NCBI GenBank assembly: GCA_023663225.1
Contig: JAMPHU010000019.1
Location: 1 to 50,941, forward strand
Length of the DNA: 50,941 nt
Direction of reading: 5' to 3'
DNA from: Candidatus Gastranaerophilales bacterium
Lineage (GTDB): Bacteria > Bacillota > Clostridia > Lachnospirales > Lachnospiraceae
Shown: positions 8,022 to 15,354 of the stretch, one piece after another
Layout: every line of letters begins with the position of its first letter
How positions within the stretch are numbered: the first letter of the stretch is position 1
Program-made: the position numbers and the translations under genes
Notes under the pieces: generated by a model
Seen by the model: the letters and a program-made list of their open reading frames with translations, nothing else
Database searches by the model: none
What the model was told of the DNA's origin: nothing

Positions 8022-8115
8022 TTTCCCTTGTTTCGGCTCGTAAGGGCAAAAACAAGGGAAAATACATAAGGCTGGAACACAAAACAGGCGAAATGCCTTG
8101 AAAATACAAGGTATT
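8022..8115. repeat. Right-end integrase-arm-like repeats and hairpin
   Basis: Box B' (8037-8061) matches left box B at 23 of 25 positions, and box A' (8089-8115) matches left box A with small differences. Box B' is also the right half of a perfect 12-bp hairpin, TTTCCCTTGTTT (8022-8033) with AAACAAGGGAAA (8050-8061), starting just after the integrase stop. The hairpin is preceded by an A-run, so on the minus strand it would look like a terminator; on the plus strand no U-run follows. Confidence 0.6.
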
Positions 8116-8138
8116 CAGAGGATTAAATAGATAAATCT

Positions 8139-8145
8139 GAATTTG
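8139..8145. repeat. attR core of the IME (GAATTTG)
   Basis: This is the second 7-bp copy. The codons AAT TTG at 8140-8145 are in phase with the downstream nitrilase-like sequence, and the stop TAG at 8128-8130 lies just inside the element. Precise recombination between the two copies would regenerate the intact gene. Confidence 0.8.
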
Positions 8146-9120
8146 GGGAGCCTGTTTTCCATTAAAGAAGATATTGTGGACAGGGAAGGGGTATTTCGTA
8201 TTGAAGATTCCGATGCCGCTCAGGAAAAGAGGCTTCTTGAACGATGTATGGAAGCCTTAAAGATCTGTAAAAAGCAAAAGGTAGATATAGCTGTGTTTCC
8301 GGAAATGCTTTTTTCAAAGAAAATGCAGAAAGCGATCATTGATTATGTGAGAGAAAATGAGGAGGCTGAGAACAGATTTCCTTGGTTTACATGGCTTGGA
8401 ACAGCATGGGCTGAAAGAGAAAACAAATGTATGGTAATTGATCAGTATGGTAAAGTTGTATTTGAACAGAAAAAATTTGTCCCCTATGAATATAAGAGAA
8501 AAAGTCTGCAGAACATTGGAGAAAAAGCTTCAAATAGGAAAGAACTGCAGGGTTGTGTACCAGAAGGAAGAGAAGGGGAAGAGATTTTGACAATCAGGGA
8601 GGATCTGTCGCATGAAGAGGACTGGATTGTCAATTATCTTGATATTCCTTTCGTGTTCAGGATTGCAACTGCCATTTGTCGTGATATTTCTAATGACATA
8701 TTAAAAGATTCAGTCAAACAGTTCTACACAGATATGATGATTATTCCCGCTTTTTCTCAATCCGATCGTTTAACGCACAGGAATATTGATGCTTTGGCGC
8801 TGGAACGTATTATGGTTGTTGTGTGTAATGCCTGTTCTGCGTTGTGCGGAAATACTCAGGAGAAATTCGAAGTGACAAAAGAAATGTTAGGGAAAACGCA
8901 TCCATTTTGTTATTTATGTATGCCGGCAAAGCAGTCGCAGGATAATCAAGCGGATTATCATCGAGTTGAATATACGAAAGACTGCTTAAACTGTGAGAGC
9001 TATTGTAATGGATATCTTTGGGAGATATCGTTTTCAGAATGTATTAAAGAAAATGACAGTTATTTTGCTCTAATAGCTGATTCAAATTGTGCTTCACTGT
9101 GGGATTGGCGGTCTACATAG
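8143..9120 (+). pseudogene. 3' part of the IME-split gene: nitrilase-like carbon-nitrogen hydrolase domain
   Basis: The frame holds 325 residues from the TTG at 8143. The nitrilase triad is visible: E54 in VFPEML, K111 in EQKKFVPY and C179 in ATAICRDI. The domain lacks its first beta strand, which is encoded at the left end of the element (LKVGVFPLSN before 816). Nitrilase-superfamily enzymes cleave or form non-peptide C-N bonds in nitriles, amides and carbamoyl compounds; the substrate here is unknown. In the joined 540-residue protein the triad would be about E269, K326 and C394. The TTG has no good ribosome site, so the fragment may be poorly expressed from element sequences. Confidence 0.8.
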
Positions 9121-9219
9121 AAAGACTTGTCTTTTTTGAGTCGTTATGATATTATTAGGACATTAAAGATGAACTGTTGATAAACGGTTGTCTGTGAAAG
9201 GGAAGAAGGAGAAGAGGAA

Positions 9220-10491
9220 ATGCGCAAGGAGATCGTGCTGGGAGAAAGATTGGTGGAAAAAGAGAGCATATCGTTTATAGAGGCAATGCTTTCCGAAAAT
9301 TTGAGTGATGCTATGGAGCTTGAGAACCGTTGGAAATATAAGTTTGATGCGGTTTTCACTAGTCTTGCAGATGCAGTAGTTCACTTTTTTACTTCGCGAG
9401 TGAAGAATGAAGAGATTGCACAGGCGCAGTCACGGATACGGAGAATCTTTCGAAAGACGGAATATATTGATGAAATCAAACATGATAATACTCTTCAAAA
9501 AGTTTTTTTACTGGGGTACTGTCATGGAGTTGATAAAATAATGGATTCTTTTGAAGCGGAGATTTCTCATCAACAGAACGATTCGTTAAATGCGGCTGTA
9601 TCTAGTTATAAATATGTGGAACCGTCTCTGCGGATTTTAGAGCGTGTCGTAGAAATCAGTCATAAGGAATTGGCACAACAATTGAATATCAGTGGGTCTG
9701 CTTTGTCAAATTTTATGAGCAAGGTGCAGGAGTATCATCTTTTTAACACTGTGCGGGTGGGCAAAAATAAATATTATTCTTTGGCATATCCAAATGGAGA
9801 AGAAGCTCTAAAAATTATAAAAGATAATGGTAATCTTTCAGCAAATAGTTACACAGATTTTTTGCTGCTTATGATGGATTCTTTGATAAAAATAAGTACA
9901 TGCGATGACCTGGATCAGGATTATGTGTTGAAAAACTGTGAGACAATGATTCGGCAGTATACTACAAGACCCAATTTATGTATTAAGAAATTAGCAGAGT
10001 TGGCCCTTATTTCAAAATCGATGAGAGTGTATCGTAATGATTTGAGGATTTTTGAAAGCAATGTAACAAGCAATGTCACGGTTTTTACCAAGGATATTAC
10101 AAGTGAGCAATCTTTTGGGGATGTTATTGTTGCAAATTTGGAAAAAAAGATTAAATATCGGTGGTTTATTACGGAAACGGATGAATTTGACTCAGAGGAT
10201 AAAGTGCAGAATTACTTTGCCAAACATTTTTTGAAGTGTAATGAGCGAAAGAATACGGAAGAGTTCATGTGTAATGTATGTTGCTATATTATTCCAAAAG
10301 AGAGAACAGATTCTTTGTTTGATGACATTTTTGATGCAGTAATCTATGATGGAAATGCGGGATTTAGTTGTAAAGATGATACTATATCTGCAGTAACGCC
10401 CTATTTTGAAATGCAACATAATATTCTTGAAAAATTTAATCAGTATGCGGCAGAGCAGGGTAGATATTTCAATACCTATGCGACAAGGTGA
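9220..10491 (+). CDS. Winged-helix protein of unknown function
   Basis: The product has 423 residues after GGAGAAGAGG. A winged helix-turn-helix is recognisable at about 134-190: RILERVVEISHKELAQQLNIS, then ALSNFMSKVQEYHLFNTVRVG and the wing KNKYYSLAYP. The N-terminal 130 residues are helical. The C-terminal 230 residues are of unknown fold, with scattered cysteines and acidic segments and no catalytic motif that I recognise. It lies between the nitrilase-type gene and the radical SAM gene, all on the plus strand, suggesting a shared unit. It could be a regulator that senses a ligand through its C-terminal part. The family is not recognised. Confidence 0.7.
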   Translation: MRKEIVLGERLVEKESISFIEAMLSENLSDAMELENRWKYKFDAVFTSLADAVVHFFTSRVKNEEIAQAQSRIRRIFRKTEYIDEIKHDNTLQKVFLLGYCHGVDKIMDSFEAEISHQQNDSLNAAVSSYKYVEPSLRILERVVEISHKELAQQLNISGSALSNFMSKVQEYHLFNTVRVGKNKYYSLAYPNGEEALKIIKDNGNLSANSYTDFLLLMMDSLIKISTCDDLDQDYVLKNCETMIRQYTTRPNLCIKKLAELALISKSMRVYRNDLRIFESNVTSNVTVFTKDITSEQSFGDVIVANLEKKIKYRWFITETDEFDSEDKVQNYFAKHFLKCNERKNTEEFMCNVCCYIIPKERTDSLFDDIFDAVIYDGNAGFSCKDDTISAVTPYFEMQHNILEKFNQYAAEQGRYFNTYATR

Positions 10492-10554
10492 AGGTTGAAG
10501 CTTGGTTTTATAAGACATTTTCAGAAAGAAATTTGTCTGGTTTGGAGGATCATT

Positions 10555-11640
10555 TTGAGTCATAGTAAAAAAGAAATGATATCGTTCTATCTTACAACCA
10601 GGTGCAACTTGGATTGTATCTATTGTTATACGAATAAAAATTCTGATACTCATGCACACCAAACGCTGGATTTTGAATTTGCCAAAGCGGGAATTGACGA
10701 TTATTATGAAACGGGATTTGCGCGTCATGTGCGTTTTTTTGGTGCAGGGGAACCCACTGTTGAAGTGGGGTTGATGAAGAAAATCCTGAATTATGCCAAA
10801 GAAAAAGATTTCAATACCACATCTGAACTTCAAACAAATGGATGTTTTGACGAAAATACCAGATTGTGGCTTGCGGATCATATTGATATTATATGGATTT
10901 CCAGCGACGGTTTGCCGAGCGTGCAGGATCATTATAGGCCGTTGGCAGGCGGGGGAAAATCTTCCGGCATTTTAGAAGAAAATATAAGATATTTGGTTCA
11001 AAATGCAAGAGGGATGACTGGCATCAGAATGACTATTACGAATCATAATGTTTGCAATCAGATTGACATGATAAAATATTTTGCGGGTTTGGGAATCAGA
11101 AATTTTTGGGTGGACCCTATTTTTGCGGGGATTGGAAACGAGCGTCCTTATGAAAGCTTGGATATGGAATTATTTACCAAGGAGTTTATTCAGGCGGTTA
11201 GATATGCATATCAAAATGGAATAACTTATGGAAGTATCTTGACATGCAATTTTGACGAACCTGGTGAATATGCGTGCAGGGCTTGTCTGCCGGTTCCGCA
11301 CCTGACTACGGATGGGTATGTTTCTGCATGCGATATGGCTCTTTTTGGAAATGACGCAGATCATATGAATGTTTTTATTTATGGAAAGTGGAACCGCAAG
11401 ACCGGAAAAATCCAATACTTTCAAGATAAGATTAGGGTACTCCAATCCAGAAAACTTTCGCAAATGCCTCATTGCAGAGATTGTAGTGCTGGTGCATATT
11501 GTAGAGGGTATTGCTTGGGAGAGGTAGTGAATGAAACAAAAGATTTGTTTGGTTGCAAGCGTCAGATTTGTGGGCCTACAAGAATATTGCTTAAGGAGCT
11601 TTCAGCGGAAGAAAAAAGATACAAATATTCTCATCCCTAA
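10555..11640 (+). CDS. Radical SAM/SPASM domain protein
   Basis: The product has 361 residues when started at TTG 10555, six bases after GGAGG (10544-10548); the open frame upstream to 10495 has no ribosome site. CNLDCIYC at residues 17-24 is the CxxxCxxC site for the radical SAM 4Fe-4S cluster, and FFGAGEPT is the GGEP-type SAM-binding motif. C-terminal cysteines (CRACLP, SACDM, CRDCSAGAYCRGYC, CKRQICGP) form a SPASM region for auxiliary clusters. Relatives include peptide-modifying maturases and anaerobic sulfatase-maturating enzymes. No precursor peptide or sulfatase is recognised nearby, so the substrate is unknown. It closes the nitrilase / winged-helix / radical SAM cluster. Confidence 0.9.
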   Translation: MSHSKKEMISFYLTTRCNLDCIYCYTNKNSDTHAHQTLDFEFAKAGIDDYYETGFARHVRFFGAGEPTVEVGLMKKILNYAKEKDFNTTSELQTNGCFDENTRLWLADHIDIIWISSDGLPSVQDHYRPLAGGGKSSGILEENIRYLVQNARGMTGIRMTITNHNVCNQIDMIKYFAGLGIRNFWVDPIFAGIGNERPYESLDMELFTKEFIQAVRYAYQNGITYGSILTCNFDEPGEYACRACLPVPHLTTDGYVSACDMALFGNDADHMNVFIYGKWNRKTGKIQYFQDKIRVLQSRKLSQMPHCRDCSAGAYCRGYCLGEVVNETKDLFGCKRQICGPTRILLKELSAEEKRYKYSHP

Positions 11641-11641
11641 T

Positions 11642-11683
11642 GTCTTGACATGCGATTTTGACGAACCTGGCGAATATGCATGC
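11642..11683 (+). pseudogene. Remnant of a second radical SAM/SPASM gene
   Basis: The segment from CTTGACATGC to GAATATGCATGC is nearly identical to 11238-11277 inside the intact radical SAM gene and encodes LTCDFDEPGEYAC against LTCNFDEPGEYAC. It starts right after the stop of the intact gene, and similarity ends abruptly at both sides. The few differences are mostly synonymous-type, so it comes from a paralogue or diverged tandem copy, not from a recent slip. Only about 42 bases remain. The following 70 bases up to the flagellin stop hold nothing that I recognise. Confidence 0.65.
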
Positions 11684-11757
11684 TATATAAACTGCACTCT
11701 GTCTGGTACAGTTAATAGGGACGACCCGAGTAGACAGCGCCTCCAGTTACCGGCTCC

Positions 11758-13164
11758 TCAACTAAACAGGCTGAGCGTGTTCTGTTGGTTCTGGTTGGCC
11801 TGCGCCAGGACGGACTCCCCGGCCTGCTCCAAAATGTTTAGAAGGGACTGTTTTACGATCTCCTTCGCCATATCAGTATCTCGGATTCTGGATTCTGAGG
11901 CGGTGAGATTTTCGATCACATTATTCTCATTGTTGATAGTGCGCTCCAGGCGGTTTTGATGGGCGCCGATGTTGGACCTTTGTCTGTTGATACTCTCCAT
12001 GGCTTCCTTCGCCCTGTCGATGGCGTCAAAACATTCTTCCACCGAAGTAACCCGCAGGCCGTTCAGCCCCAGGGTCTTTTCGTTCATTTGCTCAATGTAC
12101 AGATTCAAGTTGTCCTTGGCGTCCGCGCCGTACTGGATGGACAGTATGTTGGTGACGATTTGATCCTGTGCGCTGGCAACGCCCGCGAAATCGGCTTGAC
12201 CGTATTTGTCGGATTTTCTGTATCGTTCAATTTGCGTTAGTGCATATTCCTTAGTATAGTTATTATGAGCTGACGAGGAACGAAGGACTAAGGAAGTGTC
12301 GCTGGTTTTGACCAAAATATTGGAGTGGCTTACGAGTAGGCCTTTTATGTCAGTTTTTTGATTTGTGCGGGCAGGATTCTTTTCCACAAAATCATATAAA
12401 GCGTTCAGCAGTTGAGCGCCGTTTTCGATTCCAAAGATATCGATTTGATATTTGTGGGGAACGGCTTTATTTCGGGTTTCGGGATTCAAAAAAGCGCTTC
12501 TTGTGCCATCGCCTCTTACAAAAGTAAATGTAAAAGCCTCGTCGCATGCCAGACTGCAGGTAAAGGAAAAAGATCTTCCGTTCAATCTTCCCACCAAGGC
12601 TGAGTTGGTGAGAGCGCTGAAATCCATGGAAGCGGAAGCATAATACTTTCCGTCCTCCTCGTATATTTCTGAGAGATATCCGCAAGCGGCGGAAGGGGAC
12701 TGGATCAGACTGCGATCGACGTTCTCCTTCCTTTTCACACCGTTGGCAAAATCAAAAATATGTATGTCATTGAAGGTGGTGGTGAAGCCGATCCTGGAAA
12801 TCTCTGTGGTGAGCGCGGATACTTCATCCTGCACCGCGCGTCTGTCGGATTGGGACATGGTGCCGTTGGCGGCTTTGATGCTCAATTCGGTGATGCGGTT
12901 TAACATATCATGCACTTCCGCGAGAGCGGCATCTGCCACCTGGCAGAGAGAGACGCCGTCCTGGGTATTGCGGACGCCAGAAGTAAGACCTCTGATCTGC
13001 TTGCGCATCTTTTCGGAAATGGATAATCCTGCGGCGTCGTCGGCCGCTCTGTTGATCTTGAAGCCCGAGGATAATTTTTCGATTGCTTTTGCGTTCTGTC
13101 TATGGTTAATGTTTAATTGCCGGTTTGCGTTCATGGCCAGTGGGTTGTTAGTAATCGTGTTCAT
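11758..13164 (-). CDS. fliC: Flagellin
   Basis: The product has 468 residues and is the filament subunit exported by the flagellar type III apparatus. The conserved N-terminal D0/D1 region (about 1-145) contains HRQNAKAIEKLSSGFKI, ADDAAGLSISEKMR and QDGVSL. The C-terminal D1/D0 region (about 365-468) contains RVTSVEECFDAIDRAKEAM, RSNIGAHQNRLE and AGESVLAQANQ. The central part (about 150-340) is variable and surface-exposed. The start follows GGAGG. A near-consensus sigma-D promoter lies upstream. No other flagellar structural gene is in the window, so this is an isolated flagellin locus, larger than the roughly 270-residue flagellins of many Firmicutes. Confidence 0.95.
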   Translation of the reverse strand: MNTITNNPLAMNANRQLNINHRQNAKAIEKLSSGFKINRAADDAAGLSISEKMRKQIRGLTSGVRNTQDGVSLCQVADAALAEVHDMLNRITELSIKAANGTMSQSDRRAVQDEVSALTTEISRIGFTTTFNDIHIFDFANGVKRKENVDRSLIQSPSAACGYLSEIYEEDGKYYASASMDFSALTNSALVGRLNGRSFSFTCSLACDEAFTFTFVRGDGTRSAFLNPETRNKAVPHKYQIDIFGIENGAQLLNALYDFVEKNPARTNQKTDIKGLLVSHSNILVKTSDTSLVLRSSSAHNNYTKEYALTQIERYRKSDKYGQADFAGVASAQDQIVTNILSIQYGADAKDNLNLYIEQMNEKTLGLNGLRVTSVEECFDAIDRAKEAMESINRQRSNIGAHQNRLERTINNENNVIENLTASESRIRDTDMAKEIVKQSLLNILEQAGESVLAQANQNQQNTLSLFS

Positions 13165-13203
13165 AGTGGTGCCTCCGAAAATAGATAGAAATATTCTATA
13201 TCT

Positions 13204-13230
13204 ATATCGTCAGGGGGGAAGAAATGTTTA
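13204..13230 (-). promoter_or_regulatory. Sigma-D (sigma-28) promoter of flagellin
   Basis: Read on the minus strand: TAAA (13230-13227), exactly 15 bases, then GACGATAT (13211-13204). Compared with TAAA-N15-GCCGATAT there is a single mismatch. It lies about 40 bases before the flagellin start, as expected for flagellar class III genes. Confidence 0.85.
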
Positions 13231-13360
13231 TAGAGAATGGGGAAATAATTGGAAAGATTTAACTATCAACAGAATGGAAGATATGGTAAAATAATTAGAA
13301 AAGAAAGAAAATCATAAAAGAGACACATGAAAATTTGTGTGGCGCCGTGGAGGAGGCAAA

Positions 13361-13894
13361 ATGCAGTATACGGGCAAATATGAATCGCCGCTTGGCGGCA
13401 TCGTGCTGGCGGCGGATGAGAGCGGTTTGACGGGACTATGGTTTGAGGGGCAGAAATATTTTTCGCTTTATCTGGATCCGGAAAATGAGGAAAGAGAACT
13501 GCCAATATTGGAGCAGGCCAGGAAATGGCTTGACATCTATTTTTCGGGAAAAGAGCCGGACTTCAAACTGCCGCTTCACTTTACGGGAAGCGCATTTCAA
13601 AATGAGGTATGGAAAATTCTCTGTCAGATTCCCTACGGACAGACGACTACCTACGGAGAGATCGCAAAACAGCTTGCGAAGAAGAAGGGACTTGCGAGAA
13701 TGTCCGCTCAGGCGGTCGGCGGCGCAGTGGCGCACAATGAGATATCCGTCGTTGTGCCCTGTCACAGGGTAGTCGGCGCAGACGGCAGCCTCACCGGATA
13801 TGCGGGCGGCCTTGACAAAAAGATTGCCCTCTTGAAATTGGAAAAGGGATATAAGGATACCTTTTTTGTCCCCAAAAAGAGCACGGCACCATAG
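13361..13894 (+). CDS. ogt: Methylated-DNA-[protein]-cysteine S-methyltransferase
   Basis: The product has 177 residues from ATG 13361 after GGAGGAG. It removes O6-alkyl groups from guanine by suicidal transfer to its own cysteine. The motif PCHRVV with the acceptor C134, the DNA-binding segment with PYGQTTTYGEIA, and the arginine-finger region (ARMSAQAVGGAVAHN) are all present. The N-terminal domain is the short type without the Ada regulatory part, so this is an Ogt-like protein. It is a single gene between the flagellin promoter region and the glycosidase operon. Confidence 0.95.
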   Translation: MQYTGKYESPLGGIVLAADESGLTGLWFEGQKYFSLYLDPENEERELPILEQARKWLDIYFSGKEPDFKLPLHFTGSAFQNEVWKILCQIPYGQTTTYGEIAKQLAKKKGLARMSAQAVGGAVAHNEISVVVPCHRVVGADGSLTGYAGGLDKKIALLKLEKGYKDTFFVPKKSTAP

Positions 13895-13974
13895 ATCGGA
13901 CTGTGTGACAGGAAGGGGTTAGGATGGCGGAGAAGGAATGCCCACGGACAGACTGCACAGGCGTACAGATCAAG

Positions 13975-14003
13975 TTGCGCAAGGGTGTGATCCCGTGTAT
14001 AAT
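13975..14003 (+). promoter_or_regulatory. Sigma-A promoter of the GH28-GH51 operon
   Basis: TTGCGC (13975-13980), a 17-base spacer and a perfect TATAAT (13998-14003) lie 52 bases before the GH28 start. No cre-like or other operator was confidently recognised, although pectin genes are usually regulated. Confidence 0.75.
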
Positions 14004-14054
14004 AGAGGCAGTACAGGCGGCAAAACAGACTGACCACAGCGGAGGAATGAGACG

Positions 14055-15341
14055 ATGAGCGAAAAAGAGTTATTTCCGGACGGGACGCCGATGGGAGCGT
14101 GGTTTTCCCAGGACCAAGTCCCTGCTTTGGAGGAATTGGGAAAGCAGTATATTTTGACGGATTATGGGATCCGCGATGACGGGAGAGTGTACACCAGAGA
14201 GATTCAGAGTTTGATCGATGAGGCGTCTGTCTCGGGCGGCGTGATCGTCGTGCCGGCGGGAACGTATCTGACCGGTGCGCTGACTTTTAGACAGGGCGTG
14301 CATCTCTATGTGGAAAGAGGCGGCGTGCTCAAGGGGAGCGCGGATCTTGCGGATTACATTTTGGCCGACACGCGTATTGAGGGGCAGAATTGTAAATATT
14401 TTACCGCGCTGATCAATGCGGACGGTGTGGATGGCTTTACCATGCTGGGGCAGGGGACGATCGACGGGAACGGACAAAAGTCCTGGCAGGCGTTTTGGAT
14501 GAGAAGGGCCTGGAATCCCAAATGTACCAACAAGGATGAGCAGCGGCCGAGGCTGGTCTATCTCTCGAACTGTAGGAATGTGACGATAGCCGGTCTGAGA
14601 CTGCAAAATTCGCATTTTTGGACGACGCATCTCTATCGCTGCGATCATGTGAGATATGTAAACTGTAGTATTTTCTCGCCGGCAGGCGCCGTCGCCGCGC
14701 CGAGCACGGACGCCATCGATATTGATGTGTGCACGGATGTGCTCGTAAAGGGATGTTATATCGAGGTCAATGACGACGGTGTGGTGTTAAAGGGCGGAAA
14801 GGGCCCCTGGGCGGACACGGATCCGAACAACGGCAGGAATGAGCGGGTTCTTGTGGAGGACTGCACCTTTGGTTTTTGTCATGCGTGTCTCACCTGTGGG
14901 TCGGAATCCATACATGATAGAAATATCGTGATGCGCCGGTGCCGGATAAACGGCGGCGGGAATCTTGTGAGGCTCAAGATGCGTCCGGATACGCCGCAGC
15001 GTTATGAGTATCTGCGCGTGGAGGATATTCAGGGAGAGGTCGTGAACTTTCTGGATATTTACCCATGGACACAGTTTTATGATCTGGGGGACAGGGAGGA
15101 TATCCCCCTCTCCTATGCGGATCATTTGTCATTTTTCAGGTGTGATATGGAATGTGATAGCTTTTTCCATGTGCTGGAACAACCGGATCAGTACCGGCTT
15201 TCCGATTTTCATTTCGAGGATCTCAAGATTCGGGCAAGAGATGTCTCCTTTTTGAGAGAGGCGGTAGAGGGCGTGACCGTTGAGCGGGTGGCGCTTGAGA
15301 GGAGAGCCTCAAATTGTTTTGATCGCAGTAAACTGCTCTGA
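14055..15341 (+). CDS. Glycoside hydrolase family 28 (polygalacturonase-like)
   Basis: The product has 428 residues with the repetitive right-handed beta-helix pattern of GH28, acting on galacturonic acid polymers or oligomers. The catalytic segments are S217-T218-D219 (STDAIDID), D240-D241 (NDDGV) and R306-L-K308 (VRLKM). The usual GHG histidine site reads CGSES near 282, a variation that I associate with exo-acting or cytoplasmic GH28 members. No signal peptide is seen, so it should work inside the cell on imported oligosaccharides. It is followed after 13 bases by the GH51 gene and preceded by its own promoter, so the two form an operon. Confidence 0.9.
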   Translation: MSEKELFPDGTPMGAWFSQDQVPALEELGKQYILTDYGIRDDGRVYTREIQSLIDEASVSGGVIVVPAGTYLTGALTFRQGVHLYVERGGVLKGSADLADYILADTRIEGQNCKYFTALINADGVDGFTMLGQGTIDGNGQKSWQAFWMRRAWNPKCTNKDEQRPRLVYLSNCRNVTIAGLRLQNSHFWTTHLYRCDHVRYVNCSIFSPAGAVAAPSTDAIDIDVCTDVLVKGCYIEVNDDGVVLKGGKGPWADTDPNNGRNERVLVEDCTFGFCHACLTCGSESIHDRNIVMRRCRINGGGNLVRLKMRPDTPQRYEYLRVEDIQGEVVNFLDIYPWTQFYDLGDREDIPLSYADHLSFFRCDMECDSFFHVLEQPDQYRLSDFHFEDLKIRARDVSFLREAVEGVTVERVALERRASNCFDRSKLL

Positions 15342-15354
15342 CAGGGAGGATTAG

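Larger units (their letters stand above)
817..8145. mobile_element. Integrative mobilizable element (about 7.3 kb, tyrosine integrase, MobP/MobL-like relaxase)
   Basis: The boundaries come from the restored reading frame of the interrupted nitrilase-type gene and from the 7-bp direct repeat GAATTTG at 810-816 and 8139-8145, which fits a tyrosine-recombinase crossover region. The module order is tnpV, small HTH, cargo (two membrane proteins, TetR, KTR protein), then relaxase and excisionase on the minus strand, then XRE regulator and integrase at the right end. No coupling protein or VirB-type genes are present, so the element should be mobilizable and not self-transmissible. Two families of long direct repeats lie inside each end and probably bind the integrase arm domain. 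The layout resembles small Tn916/Tn4451-related elements of gut Firmicutes. Confidence 0.88.

Noticed and set aside
873-8115. The CCTTGAAAATA-AAGG repeats near both IME ends as the attachment cores.
   Set aside because: They lie inside the point where the interrupted host gene rejoins in frame (816/8146), so they are internal arm-like sites. GAATTTG at the exact junctions fits better as the core.
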